From positions 1 through 56,600 of the forward strand of contig CAZLDQ010000006.1 in NCBI GenBank assembly GCA_964558295.1: 56,600 bases of DNA. The letters run 5' to 3'. Made by a program: the position numbers and the translations under genes. Positions within the stretch are counted from its first letter, which is position 1. Each line of letters begins with the position of its first letter. This DNA comes from JBDKTH01 sp964558295. GTDB lineage: Bacteria; Planctomycetota; Planctomycetia; Pirellulales; Thermoguttaceae. The notes under the pieces were generated by a model. That model was not told the origin of the DNA. It was given only the letters and a program-made list of their open reading frames with translations, and made no database searches. This document shows, piece after piece, positions 18,925-26,620 of this stretch.

Positions 18925-20837
18925 TGATCTCTCCGAATCCAATAGCCCTGAATCTCGATACGATTAGCAGCCAGTATGGCAAGGCGGCCCAGAAGGTTAC
19001 CCGGCGCGTCGTGATCTGTGCCGGCACCGGCTGCATGGCCGGCGGATCGATGAACGTCTACAAGGCCTTCGTGGAAAAGATCGCTCAGGCGGGCCTGCCC
19101 GTCGTCACCGCATTGAAGTCCGAAGACGACGGGACGCACAACACCCTGCACGTATCCAAGAGCGGTTGCCAAGGTTTCTGCCAGATGGGCCCCCTGGTGG
19201 CTATCGAGCCCGACGGAATCCTCTACACCCGGGTGAGCGTTGCCGACGTCGACGAGATCGTCCAGACGTCGCTGGTGGGCACCGGGATCGTCGAACGGCT
19301 GTTATACGTGGACCCGGCCACGGGCCAACGTTGTCGAGGGCAAGGGGAGATTCCCTTCTACGTCAAGCAGCATCGCTCGGTGCTCAAGGCGTGCGGCCAG
19401 CTCGATCCGGAAGACATTCGTGAATACATCCATCATGGCGGCTACCGGGCGGCGATGCGGGCCTACCGCGAGATGACGCCCGCGGCGATTTGCGAAGAAA
19501 TCGCGCACTCCGGCCTACGGGGCCGTGGCGGCGGCGGGTTTCCGACGGGGCGCAAGTGGGAACTGACCCGGCAGCAACCGGCCGGCAAGAAATACGTCAT
19601 CTGCAACGGTGACGAAGGCGACCCCGGCGCGTTCATGGACCGCAGTGTGATGGAGGGGAATCCGCACAGTGTGGTGGAAGGGATGATGATCGCCGCCCGG
19701 GCGATCGGCGCCGATGAAGGCTACATCTACGTTCGGGCCGAGTATCCGCTGGCCGTGGCGAGGGTCCGCCGTGCGGTGAAGGATGCCGAGGAACTGGGCC
19801 TCTTGGGTGACAACGTTTTCGGCAGCGGCCAAAGCCTGCAGATCCACGTGATGGAAGGGGCCGGAGCATTCGTCTGCGGCGAAGAGACGGCGCTGATGCA
19901 GTCGGTCGAGGGGAAACGCGGCATGCCGCGTCCCAAACCTCCCTTCCCAGCCCAGAGCGGTCTGTGGGGCAAGCCCACGGTGATCAACAACGTTGAGACG
20001 TTAGCCACCGTGCCGCTGATTCTCAAGCAGGGTGTAGCCGAGTTCCGGGGGAGGGGCACGAAGAGCGCGCCCGTCACGACCCCCTTCGCCCTGCCGGGCC
20101 ATGTGTCAAACACGGGTCTGAGCGAAGTCCCCTTCGGTACCACGCTCCGGCAAGTCGTGTTGGAAGTCGGCGGCGGCGTGATCGACAGCAAGGGCAAAGT
20201 GACCGGCGAGTGCTTCAAGGCCGTGCAGATCGGCGGCCCGTCGGGGGGGTGCCTGACCGAAGAACATTTGGACCTGCCGTTGGACTTCGACTCGCTCCAG
20301 GGTGTCGGCGCGATGGTCGGCTCCGGCGGACTGGTGGTGATGAACAAAGAGACCTGCATGGTCAGCGTGGCTCGGTTCTTCATGCAGTTCACGCAGAACG
20401 AATCGTGCGGCAAGTGCGTGCTTTGCCGCGAGGGGACCAAGCAGATGCTGGCCCTCTTGGACGACATCATCGAGGGGCGGGCCGACGAAACGACCTTGGA
20501 ACTCTTGGAACAGGTGGCCAATGCGGTGCGCAAGGGGTCGCTCTGCGGGCTGGGCAAGACGGCGCCGAACCCGGTGCTCTCCACCTTGCGGAACTTCCGC
20601 GCGGAGGTCGAGGCCCACGTGTTCCAGAAGCGTTGTCCGGCCGGACAATGTAAGGCCCTGGCCCGGCCGGAAATCCTGGCCGAGGCCTGCAAGGGATGCG
20701 GGGTGTGCGTGAAGAAGTGCCCGGTGGGCGCCATCTCGGGCGAACGGAAGATGCCCCACACGATCGACGACACGAAGTGCATCAAGTGCGGGGCCTGCGC
20801 GGCGGCGTGCCGGTTCCATGCCATCGTGGGAGTGTGA
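18924..20837 (+). CDS. hydB: [FeFe] hydrogenase subunit HydB (NuoF-like flavoprotein)
   Basis: A 637-residue NADH-oxidising subunit. In order: an N-terminal thioredoxin-like domain with C-x4-C-type cysteines (CAGTGC...CQGFC), the NuoF FMN/NADH core (CNGDEGDPGAFMDRSVMEGN; GAFVCGEETAL), the SCGKCVLC...SLCGLG [4Fe-4S] domain, and two C-terminal ferredoxin clusters (CKGCGVCVKKCP and CIKCGACAAAC). This layout is that of HydB from electron-bifurcating hydrogenases such as the Thermotoga enzyme, which couples NADH and reduced ferredoxin to H2. Bifurcation is inferred by similarity. It is coupled to hydC; hydA follows after 156 bases that contain a palindrome. Confidence 0.92.
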   Translation: MISPNPIALNLDTISSQYGKAAQKVTRRVVICAGTGCMAGGSMNVYKAFVEKIAQAGLPVVTALKSEDDGTHNTLHVSKSGCQGFCQMGPLVAIEPDGILYTRVSVADVDEIVQTSLVGTGIVERLLYVDPATGQRCRGQGEIPFYVKQHRSVLKACGQLDPEDIREYIHHGGYRAAMRAYREMTPAAICEEIAHSGLRGRGGGGFPTGRKWELTRQQPAGKKYVICNGDEGDPGAFMDRSVMEGNPHSVVEGMMIAARAIGADEGYIYVRAEYPLAVARVRRAVKDAEELGLLGDNVFGSGQSLQIHVMEGAGAFVCGEETALMQSVEGKRGMPRPKPPFPAQSGLWGKPTVINNVETLATVPLILKQGVAEFRGRGTKSAPVTTPFALPGHVSNTGLSEVPFGTTLRQVVLEVGGGVIDSKGKVTGECFKAVQIGGPSGGCLTEEHLDLPLDFDSLQGVGAMVGSGGLVVMNKETCMVSVARFFMQFTQNESCGKCVLCREGTKQMLALLDDIIEGRADETTLELLEQVANAVRKGSLCGLGKTAPNPVLSTLRNFRAEVEAHVFQKRCPAGQCKALARPEILAEACKGCGVCVKKCPVGAISGERKMPHTIDDTKCIKCGACAAACRFHAIVGV

Positions 20838-20869
20838 TCGCAACCGTCAAGAACCTTGAAAACAACAAC

Positions 20870-20956
20870 CGCGTAGCGGCCGTGGCTTGCCCGGTGTTTG
20901 TCGGAAACCGCGGCCCAATATCCCGGCTTATGCCGGGCAATCCCGACCGCTACGCG
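20870..20956. repeat. Palindromic element inside the hydB-hydA gap
   Basis: Arms 20870-20894 and 20933-20956 (CGCGTAGCGG... and its complement ...CCGCTACGCG) pair with a few mismatches, joined by 38 bases that contain a further hairpin. No T-run follows, so it is not a standard terminator. It lies within an otherwise tight operon and would be transcribed. Confidence 0.55.
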
Positions 20957-20993
20957 TGACCGATCAATCGCTTGAGTGAAAAGGAACCGACCA

Positions 20994-23027
20994 ATGGACG
21001 CCAAGCCGACTCTGACGATCGACCACCTTGTGGTCCCCATCGAAGGCGAACGCAATATCCTCGAACTGGCTCGCAAAGCGGGCATCGACATCCCCACCTT
21101 CTGCTACCATTCGCAACTGAGCATCTATGGCGCCTGCCGGCTCTGTCTGGTGGAGATCGAAGGACGGGGGATCGTCGCCAGTTGCTCGGTCGCCCCCGAG
21201 CCGGGCATGAAGATTCACACGCACACCGACGAAATCCGGCAGATGCGGCGCATCGCCCTGGAACTGATCCTGGCCAATCACGAACAGACCTGTCCGACCT
21301 GCTCGAAGAGCGCGTCGTGCGAACTGCAGCGACTTACGCGGCGACTGGGCGTGACCAAGGTTCGCTTCAAGCCGACCCACAAGCCGCTGCCGGTTGACAC
21401 GTCTTCCCCGTCGTTGGTTCGCGATCCGAACAAGTGCATCCTCTGCGGCGACTGCGTGCGGGCCTGCGAAGAGATCCAAGGGATCGGGGCGATCGACTTC
21501 GCCTACCGCGGCGCGTCCTCGTGCGTGGTTCCGGCGTTTGGCAAAGACTTGGCCCAAGTGGAATGCGTCAACTGTGGCCTCTGTGCCTCGGTTTGCCCGA
21601 CCGGGGCGTTAACGCCGAAGTTTGAGACCGACGAGGTCTGGCGAGCCCTGGAAGATCCCAAGAAGACGGTCGTGGCCCAGATCGCGCCTGCGGTCCGCGT
21701 GGCATTGGGCGAAGAGTTTGGCATGGAACCCGGGAGCATTGAGACGGGCCGGATCACGGCCGCGTTGAAGGCCCTCGGGTTCGACGCCGTCTACGACACG
21801 AGCTTTGCCGCCGATCTGACCGTGTTGGAGGAGGCCGAAGAGTTCATCGCCCGCAAGACGAAAGGCGAGAAGCTGCCGCAATTCACTTCCTGCTGCCCAG
21901 GTTGGGTGAAGTTTGCCGAGCAGTTCTGCCCCGACATGCTGCCGAAGCTCTCCTCCTGCAAGTCGCCGCAACAGATGTTCGGCTCGCTGGCCAAGGACAT
22001 TTTGCCGAAGGAGTTGGGTGTAGCCGCGGAGGATCTGGTCGTTGTGTCGATCATGCCCTGCACGGCAAAGAAATATGAGGCCAAGCTGCCGAAGTTCCGC
22101 CACGACGGCCGGCCCGACGTGGATCATGTGTTGACCACTCAGGAACTGGCCCGGATGATCGAAGAAGCCGGCTTGCAGTTCAACGACCTGGAACCGCAAT
22201 CGCTCGACCTGCCCTTGGGCTTCAAGACCGGGGCTGGCGTGATCTTTGGTACCAGCGGCGGCGTGACGGAGGCCGTGCTGCGCTACGCGGTGGAAAAGAT
22301 CCAGGGCGTGCGGCTCGACGCCGTCGACTTCCAGGAAGTGCGCGGCGAAGAGGGAATCCGCGAAGCGACCCTCTCGGTCAACGGCCTTGACGTCCGTCTG
22401 GCTGTGGTCCATGGTCTGAAGAACGCCTCGACGCTCGTCGAACGGATCCGCAAGGGGGAAGCCAAGTACGACCTGATCGAGGTCATGGCCTGCCCGGGTG
22501 GGTGCATCGGCGGGGCCGGCCAGCCGGTGAGCCGCGACATGGAGGTCAAACGCAAACGTGCCAAGGGCCTTTACACGGCCGATAAGATGATGCAGCTTCA
22601 CAAGTCGCAAGACAACCATTTCCTGGCTCAGTGCTACGAAGATCATCTGGAAGGCCAGATCGGCGGCCACACGGCCCACCGGCTCTTGCACACCACATAT
22701 CAGAGCCGCCGCCGAATTCACGAGCAGCCGCTGACTGTGCTCGACAGCGGGCCGACGCAGAAGCTGCTTGTTTCGGTCTGTGTCGGCACAAGCTGCTTCG
22801 TACGGGGTTCGCAGGCGCTTTTGAAGTCGCTGGTGGAATACATCGAGAGCCGTGGGCTGGACGATGTCGTCGAAGTGCAGGCCACCTTCTGCTTCGAGCA
22901 GTGCGACCGTGGGCCGACCGTGCGGATCGGCGACCATATCCAGAATCGTTGCACCTTGGAGTTGGCCTGCCAATTGATCGACGCCCAACTGGCAGTGATC
23001 AACCAACGTGAGACGACAATCCCGTAA
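20994..23027 (+). CDS. hydA: [FeFe] hydrogenase catalytic subunit HydA
   Basis: A 677-residue catalytic subunit. Domains: N-terminal [2Fe-2S] (C37, C48, C51, C64), His-Cys cluster (H96, C100, C103, C109), two [4Fe-4S] ferredoxin clusters (C148-C158 and C191-C201), then the H-cluster with L1 TSCCPGW (C300/C301), L2 MPCTAKK (C356) and L3 MACPGGC (C500, C504), and a C-terminal thioredoxin-like [2Fe-2S] domain (about 590-677). All H-cluster residues needed for catalysis are present. Architecture matches the HydA of trimeric bifurcating enzymes. The ATG at 20994 has AAGGA upstream; a GTG at 20976 is less likely. Maturases HydE/F/G are not in the window. Confidence 0.95.
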   Translation: MDAKPTLTIDHLVVPIEGERNILELARKAGIDIPTFCYHSQLSIYGACRLCLVEIEGRGIVASCSVAPEPGMKIHTHTDEIRQMRRIALELILANHEQTCPTCSKSASCELQRLTRRLGVTKVRFKPTHKPLPVDTSSPSLVRDPNKCILCGDCVRACEEIQGIGAIDFAYRGASSCVVPAFGKDLAQVECVNCGLCASVCPTGALTPKFETDEVWRALEDPKKTVVAQIAPAVRVALGEEFGMEPGSIETGRITAALKALGFDAVYDTSFAADLTVLEEAEEFIARKTKGEKLPQFTSCCPGWVKFAEQFCPDMLPKLSSCKSPQQMFGSLAKDILPKELGVAAEDLVVVSIMPCTAKKYEAKLPKFRHDGRPDVDHVLTTQELARMIEEAGLQFNDLEPQSLDLPLGFKTGAGVIFGTSGGVTEAVLRYAVEKIQGVRLDAVDFQEVRGEEGIREATLSVNGLDVRLAVVHGLKNASTLVERIRKGEAKYDLIEVMACPGGCIGGAGQPVSRDMEVKRKRAKGLYTADKMMQLHKSQDNHFLAQCYEDHLEGQIGGHTAHRLLHTTYQSRRRIHEQPLTVLDSGPTQKLLVSVCVGTSCFVRGSQALLKSLVEYIESRGLDDVVEVQATFCFEQCDRGPTVRIGDHIQNRCTLELACQLIDAQLAVINQRETTIP

Positions 23028-23045
23028 CCAACGGAAGAAATACAG

Positions 23046-23071
23046 GACGGGCCGCGTTTGCGTGGCCCGTC
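23046..23071 (+). terminator. Hairpin after hydA
   Basis: GACGGGCC (23046-23053) and GGCCCGTC (23064-23071) form a perfect 8-bp stem with a 10-base loop, 18 bases after the hydA stop. No clear T-run follows, so it may be a Rho-assisted end or an mRNA-stabilising hairpin. Confidence 0.4.
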
Positions 23072-23098
23072 GTATAGGACCGAACGCAACCGCATCGA

Positions 23099-23183
23099 GA
23101 ACGTATGGCGTGGCGTTTCGAAGACTGGCGTGCTACCACCACTCCGACCTGTCGCCACCTGCGAAACGTCACGCCATGCGTTC
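23099..23183. repeat. Long palindrome between hydA and hydS
   Basis: Arms 23099-23130 and 23153-23183 are about 31 bp each with few mismatches (core ATGGCGTGGCGTTTCG against CGAAACGTCACGCCAT), loop about 22 bases. It resembles the other intergenic palindromes here in size but I do not see a second copy in the window. Confidence 0.55.
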
Positions 23184-23323
23184 CCGATGCCCATTTTTTG
23201 ACGCGAACGTCATTTGGCCGGCGTGTTAGCTCGCTGTGGAAAAACGCGGCAAGCAAGCTTTTGCCGGCGAAATGAGGTATGCCGCGAGTGATTGCGGCTT
23301 TCCCTTCCCATCAGGAGTGAGCC

Positions 23324-25093
23324 ATGGCCGCTGGTGACCTCCCTCGTCAAGTTGTCTTTACGAACAAAGCGCAGTGCCGCGACTGCTACCGATGCGTGCG
23401 TGTCTGCCCGGTCAAGGCGATTCGGATGCACGAAGGCCAAGCCGCCGTGGTCGAGGAGCGGTGCATCAGTTGCGGGACCTGTGTGCGTGAATGCCCGCAG
23501 CACGCTAAGTCGTTCCGCAACGATGTGGACCGAAGTGTCCGGCTGTTTGCCGACGGGGCCAAGGTGGCGGCGAGCATCGCCCCCTCGTTCGCTTCCGTGT
23601 TCACCACCTGGCAGCAGCGACGGCTCCCTTCGGCCCTGCGTCGGTTGGGATTTTCCTACGTTGGGGAAACAGCGATCGGCGCGTATCAGGTGGCTTGCCA
23701 GACGGTGGTAGCGGCCGGTACCCGGCCGGAATATTCGATGATCTGTACGGCTTGTCCGGCCGTGGTGCGTTACGTGGAACTCTATCGGCCCGAACTGGTT
23801 CCAAACCTTGCCCCGGTCGTCTCGCCGATGGTGGCTCATGCCAAGCATATCCGCAAGGAATTGGGCCGGGACGTGAAAGTCGTGTTCATCGGTCCCTGTG
23901 TGGCGAAGAAGGCCGAGGCGGAACGGCCCGAGCACGATGGTCTGGTCGACGCGGTGCTCACGTTCGACGAACTGGTTGAGTGGTTCCAACGGGAAGGGAT
24001 CGAGCTGTCGGCCTGCGAAGAGAGCAGTTTTGACGAAGAGCCCGAGGGGGACGCCCGGCTGTTCCCTTTGGAAGGCGGCTGCGTGCGTACGGCCGGCTGG
24101 ACGACGGACCTGTTGGCCGGCGACGTGATCGTGGCGAGCGGCTTTGAAGAGGTTTGCACGGCCTTCGACGGCCTGGGCGAAGCCGGCGCGCCGCGTGTCG
24201 TCGAGCCGCTTTTCTGCCCCCAAGGCTGCATCAACGGTCCGGCGATGGGCGGTGCACGGAATGTGTTCGTGCGGCGTAGCGACGTGCTGGAATACGCGGC
24301 CAGCCGTCCGGTCCGGCCGCCCGGCCCCGGCCGTTATCCCCAGTTGACGACCCGTTTCCGCGTCCGCTTAGACAAGGACGCCGAGGTTACCGAGGATCAG
24401 ATACGCCGTGTGCTGGAGATGACCGGCAAGGCCCGGGAAGAAGACCAACTCAACTGCGGGGCCTGCGGCTACGCCAGTTGCCGCGAGAAGGCGATCGCCG
24501 TAATCCGCGGGTTGGCTGAGCCGGAGATGTGCATTCCCCATATGAAACGCTTGGCCGAGCAGCGTGTGGACCGGATCATTGAGACGAGCCCCAACGGGAT
24601 CGTGATCCTCGACGAACATTTGCGGATTCTTAGCATGAATCCCGCGTTCCGCCGGTTCTTCATGTCGTCCGACGCGATCTGCGGTCAGCCGATCTCCTGC
24701 CTGATGGACCCGGAGCCGTTCGAACGGCTTGCCTCCGGGCAGGAGACGATGATCGACATGACCGTGGAGCACAAGCGGTACAACTTGATCTGTCACCAGA
24801 TCATGTATCCACTGCGTGAGGAACATCAGTATGTCGGGATCTTCGTCAACATTACCAACAGCAGCGCCAACCAAGAGAAGCTCGCCAACCTTCGCTCGCA
24901 AACGATCCTCCAGGCCCGAGAACTCTTGCAGCACCAGCTCCAGATGGCCGAGCAGATCGCCCGCTACCTCGGCGAGAGCACAGCCCGCGGTGAAGACCTG
25001 GTCGAGAAGCTCATGCTTCTCGCCGAGGAGGACGCTGAGGGGGGAGACGCGAAGAGGGGACAATGGTTACGGGATATGTACACGTCGAAGTAG
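23324..25093 (+). CDS. Sensory-type [FeFe] hydrogenase-like protein with PAS domain (HydS-like)
   Basis: A 589-residue protein. Two [4Fe-4S] clusters (C18/21/24/28 and C47/50/53/57) lead into an H-cluster domain in which all four H-cluster cysteines remain (C144, C192, C298, C302). The L1 motif reads CTACPAV rather than TSCCPGW, so the proton-relay Cys is Ala143. Next come a CGACGYASC...C [4Fe-4S] domain (C378/381/386/403), a PAS domain (about 415-525) and a coiled-coil tail. This is the architecture of group C 'sensory' hydrogenases, thought to detect H2 or redox state rather than turn over. GGAG precedes the ATG. It overlaps the phosphatase gene by 31 bases, implying one signalling unit. 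Confidence 0.88.
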   Translation: MAAGDLPRQVVFTNKAQCRDCYRCVRVCPVKAIRMHEGQAAVVEERCISCGTCVRECPQHAKSFRNDVDRSVRLFADGAKVAASIAPSFASVFTTWQQRRLPSALRRLGFSYVGETAIGAYQVACQTVVAAGTRPEYSMICTACPAVVRYVELYRPELVPNLAPVVSPMVAHAKHIRKELGRDVKVVFIGPCVAKKAEAERPEHDGLVDAVLTFDELVEWFQREGIELSACEESSFDEEPEGDARLFPLEGGCVRTAGWTTDLLAGDVIVASGFEEVCTAFDGLGEAGAPRVVEPLFCPQGCINGPAMGGARNVFVRRSDVLEYAASRPVRPPGPGRYPQLTTRFRVRLDKDAEVTEDQIRRVLEMTGKAREEDQLNCGACGYASCREKAIAVIRGLAEPEMCIPHMKRLAEQRVDRIIETSPNGIVILDEHLRILSMNPAFRRFFMSSDAICGQPISCLMDPEPFERLASGQETMIDMTVEHKRYNLICHQIMYPLREEHQYVGIFVNITNSSANQEKLANLRSQTILQARELLQHQLQMAEQIARYLGESTARGEDLVEKLMLLAEEDAEGGDAKRGQWLRDMYTSK

Positions 25094-26295
25094 AAGTGGC
25101 GCAAAGCTCCAAGAAGTGCGATGCGCCCTGCGGCGACGTGGTCGCCTGTGAGCGCAACGCCGCCGCCACGACGCTCATCTGCGCCGACGGAATCGGCTCG
25201 GGCATCCGAGCGCATATTGCCGCCGAGATGTGCGCCAGCCGGTTGGTGCACCTAATGCGCCTAGGGCACTCCTTGCGCAAGGCCTTTGCCTCGGTAGCCC
25301 GTACAATGCAGGATGCCCGCGACCCATCGCGGCCGTTTGCCGCCTTCAGCGTGGCGAGGATTCTCAACGACGGCATGACTACCGTACTCACCTACGATGC
25401 GCCCACGTCGGTGTTGATCAGCCGCCACCATGCTGCCGCCTTGCCGCAAACAGCCGTCGAGCTAGGCGGCGTGCTGGTGCAAGAGTCGAACTGCTATCTG
25501 GAGCCGGGGGATGCGGTGCTCTTGATGAGCGACGGGATTACGCAAGCCGGGCTCGGCAGCGGCCTCACCCTGGGCTGGCAGACCGAAGGCGTCGTGCGTT
25601 ATATTAACGACCGGCTAGCCGACGGGCTGTTGCCCAAGGAAGTCGCCCCGGCCGTCCACCGCGAGGCCGTACGGCTTTGGACGTGTGATCCGCAAGCGCG
25701 CAGGCGCCGGCCAGGACCGTCGAGCCATCTCGGCTTTAGTCCCTCGCCCCCCCGGCGGGTCCCCACGGCCGGCGACGACTGCACGGTAATCATGGGGCTC
25801 TGCCGCCGGGGACATATCGTCAACATCCTCACCGGCCCCCCGGCGAAAAAGGCCGACGACGTGGCGGTGGTTCGTCGCTTCATGCAAATGGAGGGGCTCA
25901 AGTTCGTCTGCGGCGGGACCACGGCCGAACTGGTCGCCCATGCCCTGAAACAGACGGTGATAGTCGAACAGGACTGCAAGAGCCTAATCGCCCCGCCCCG
26001 CTACGAGATCGCGGGGGTCGACCTGGTAACCGAAGGAGCGGTGACACTCAACCAGGTCTACAATCTGCTGGATGAAGACATTCGCCGGCTGACCGAAGAC
26101 AGCGGAGTCACTGAGCTTTGCGCCCTGCTCCAAGTGGCCGACCGGGTCAATTTTTTCGTCGGGGGAGCCCGTAATATCGCTACCAACGACATCAGCTTCC
26201 GCCAACGGGGTATCCTTAACCGTCACCAGGTTATCCCACTCATCGCCGAAAAGCTGCGTGCAGCGGGCAAACTGGTGGTTATTGAGAATGTCTAG
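25063..26295 (+). CDS. PP2C/SpoIIE-like protein phosphatase linked to HydS
   Basis: A 410-residue protein. The first 250 residues carry PP2C/SpoIIE signatures: ADGIGSG (about 41-47), LLMSDGITQAG and GDDCTVI, giving the metal-binding aspartates. A proline/arginine-rich linker (about 208-240) interrupts the domain. The C-terminal 150 residues (CGGTTAELVAHAL onward) are a separate domain I cannot name; it occurs in phosphatases beside sensory hydrogenases in Clostridia as far as I recall. Likely role: dephosphorylating a target in response to HydS. The ATG lies in the end of hydS with AGAGGGG upstream, so translation is coupled. Confidence 0.8.
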   Translation: MVTGYVHVEVEVAQSSKKCDAPCGDVVACERNAAATTLICADGIGSGIRAHIAAEMCASRLVHLMRLGHSLRKAFASVARTMQDARDPSRPFAAFSVARILNDGMTTVLTYDAPTSVLISRHHAAALPQTAVELGGVLVQESNCYLEPGDAVLLMSDGITQAGLGSGLTLGWQTEGVVRYINDRLADGLLPKEVAPAVHREAVRLWTCDPQARRRRPGPSSHLGFSPSPPRRVPTAGDDCTVIMGLCRRGHIVNILTGPPAKKADDVAVVRRFMQMEGLKFVCGGTTAELVAHALKQTVIVEQDCKSLIAPPRYEIAGVDLVTEGAVTLNQVYNLLDEDIRRLTEDSGVTELCALLQVADRVNFFVGGARNIATNDISFRQRGILNRHQVIPLIAEKLRAAGKLVVIENV

Positions 26296-26322
26296 CGCCG
26301 ACTTGGCCCGTGGCAGGCTGCG

Positions 26323-26350
26323 TTGACACATCTTTTCTGGGGGTTAGGAT
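26323..26350 (+). promoter_or_regulatory. Weak candidate promoter upstream of the TPR gene
   Basis: TTGACA (26323-26328), 16-bp spacer, TAGGAT (26345-26350). If used, it would give a leader of about 265 bases containing the palindromic repeat at 26411-26540. Other promoters cannot be excluded. Confidence 0.35.
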
Positions 26351-26410
26351 GGAAAGGGGAGCTGGATGAGCGGTGGATTGCTCAGTCGTGGCCCGCGTCT
26401 CTTATCACCC

Positions 26411-26540
26411 TGATGGGGTTTGACGAACAAGACCTGGTATGGAACGCCCTCTGTGGCGTTCCAGGAAGTGGAAACGACGGAAGGCCACAAAGGGCGTTCC
26501 CTGCAGAATCAACTACCAGTATTGTTCGTCAAAACGTCCC
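26411..26540. repeat. Nested palindromic repeat, family A copy 2
   Basis: Outer arms: 26411-26439 (contains TTTGACGAACAA) and 26512-26540 (contains its complement TTGTTCGTCAAAA). Inner part: GGAACGCCCTC at 26441 and GGGCGTTCC at 26492, also complementary. The outer motif matches copy 4 at 51.9 kb, the inner motif copies 1 and 3, so this copy links the variants. It fills most of the 325-bp gap before the TPR gene. Confidence 0.65.
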
Positions 26541-26620
26541 GTTTTCCTTGGAAGAGAGAGTTGTGGGGATTGCCTTGTCCGGAGGCTGTCCAGTCGATTC
26601 GCAAAGCAGAGTAAACAAAT

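Noticed and set aside
19727..21097. 456-codon reverse frame across hydB
   Set aside because: Antisense of hydB; no motifs, and hydB has all expected cofactor ligands.
21609..23006. 465-codon reverse frame across hydA
   Set aside because: Antisense of hydA, which carries the full set of H-cluster motifs.
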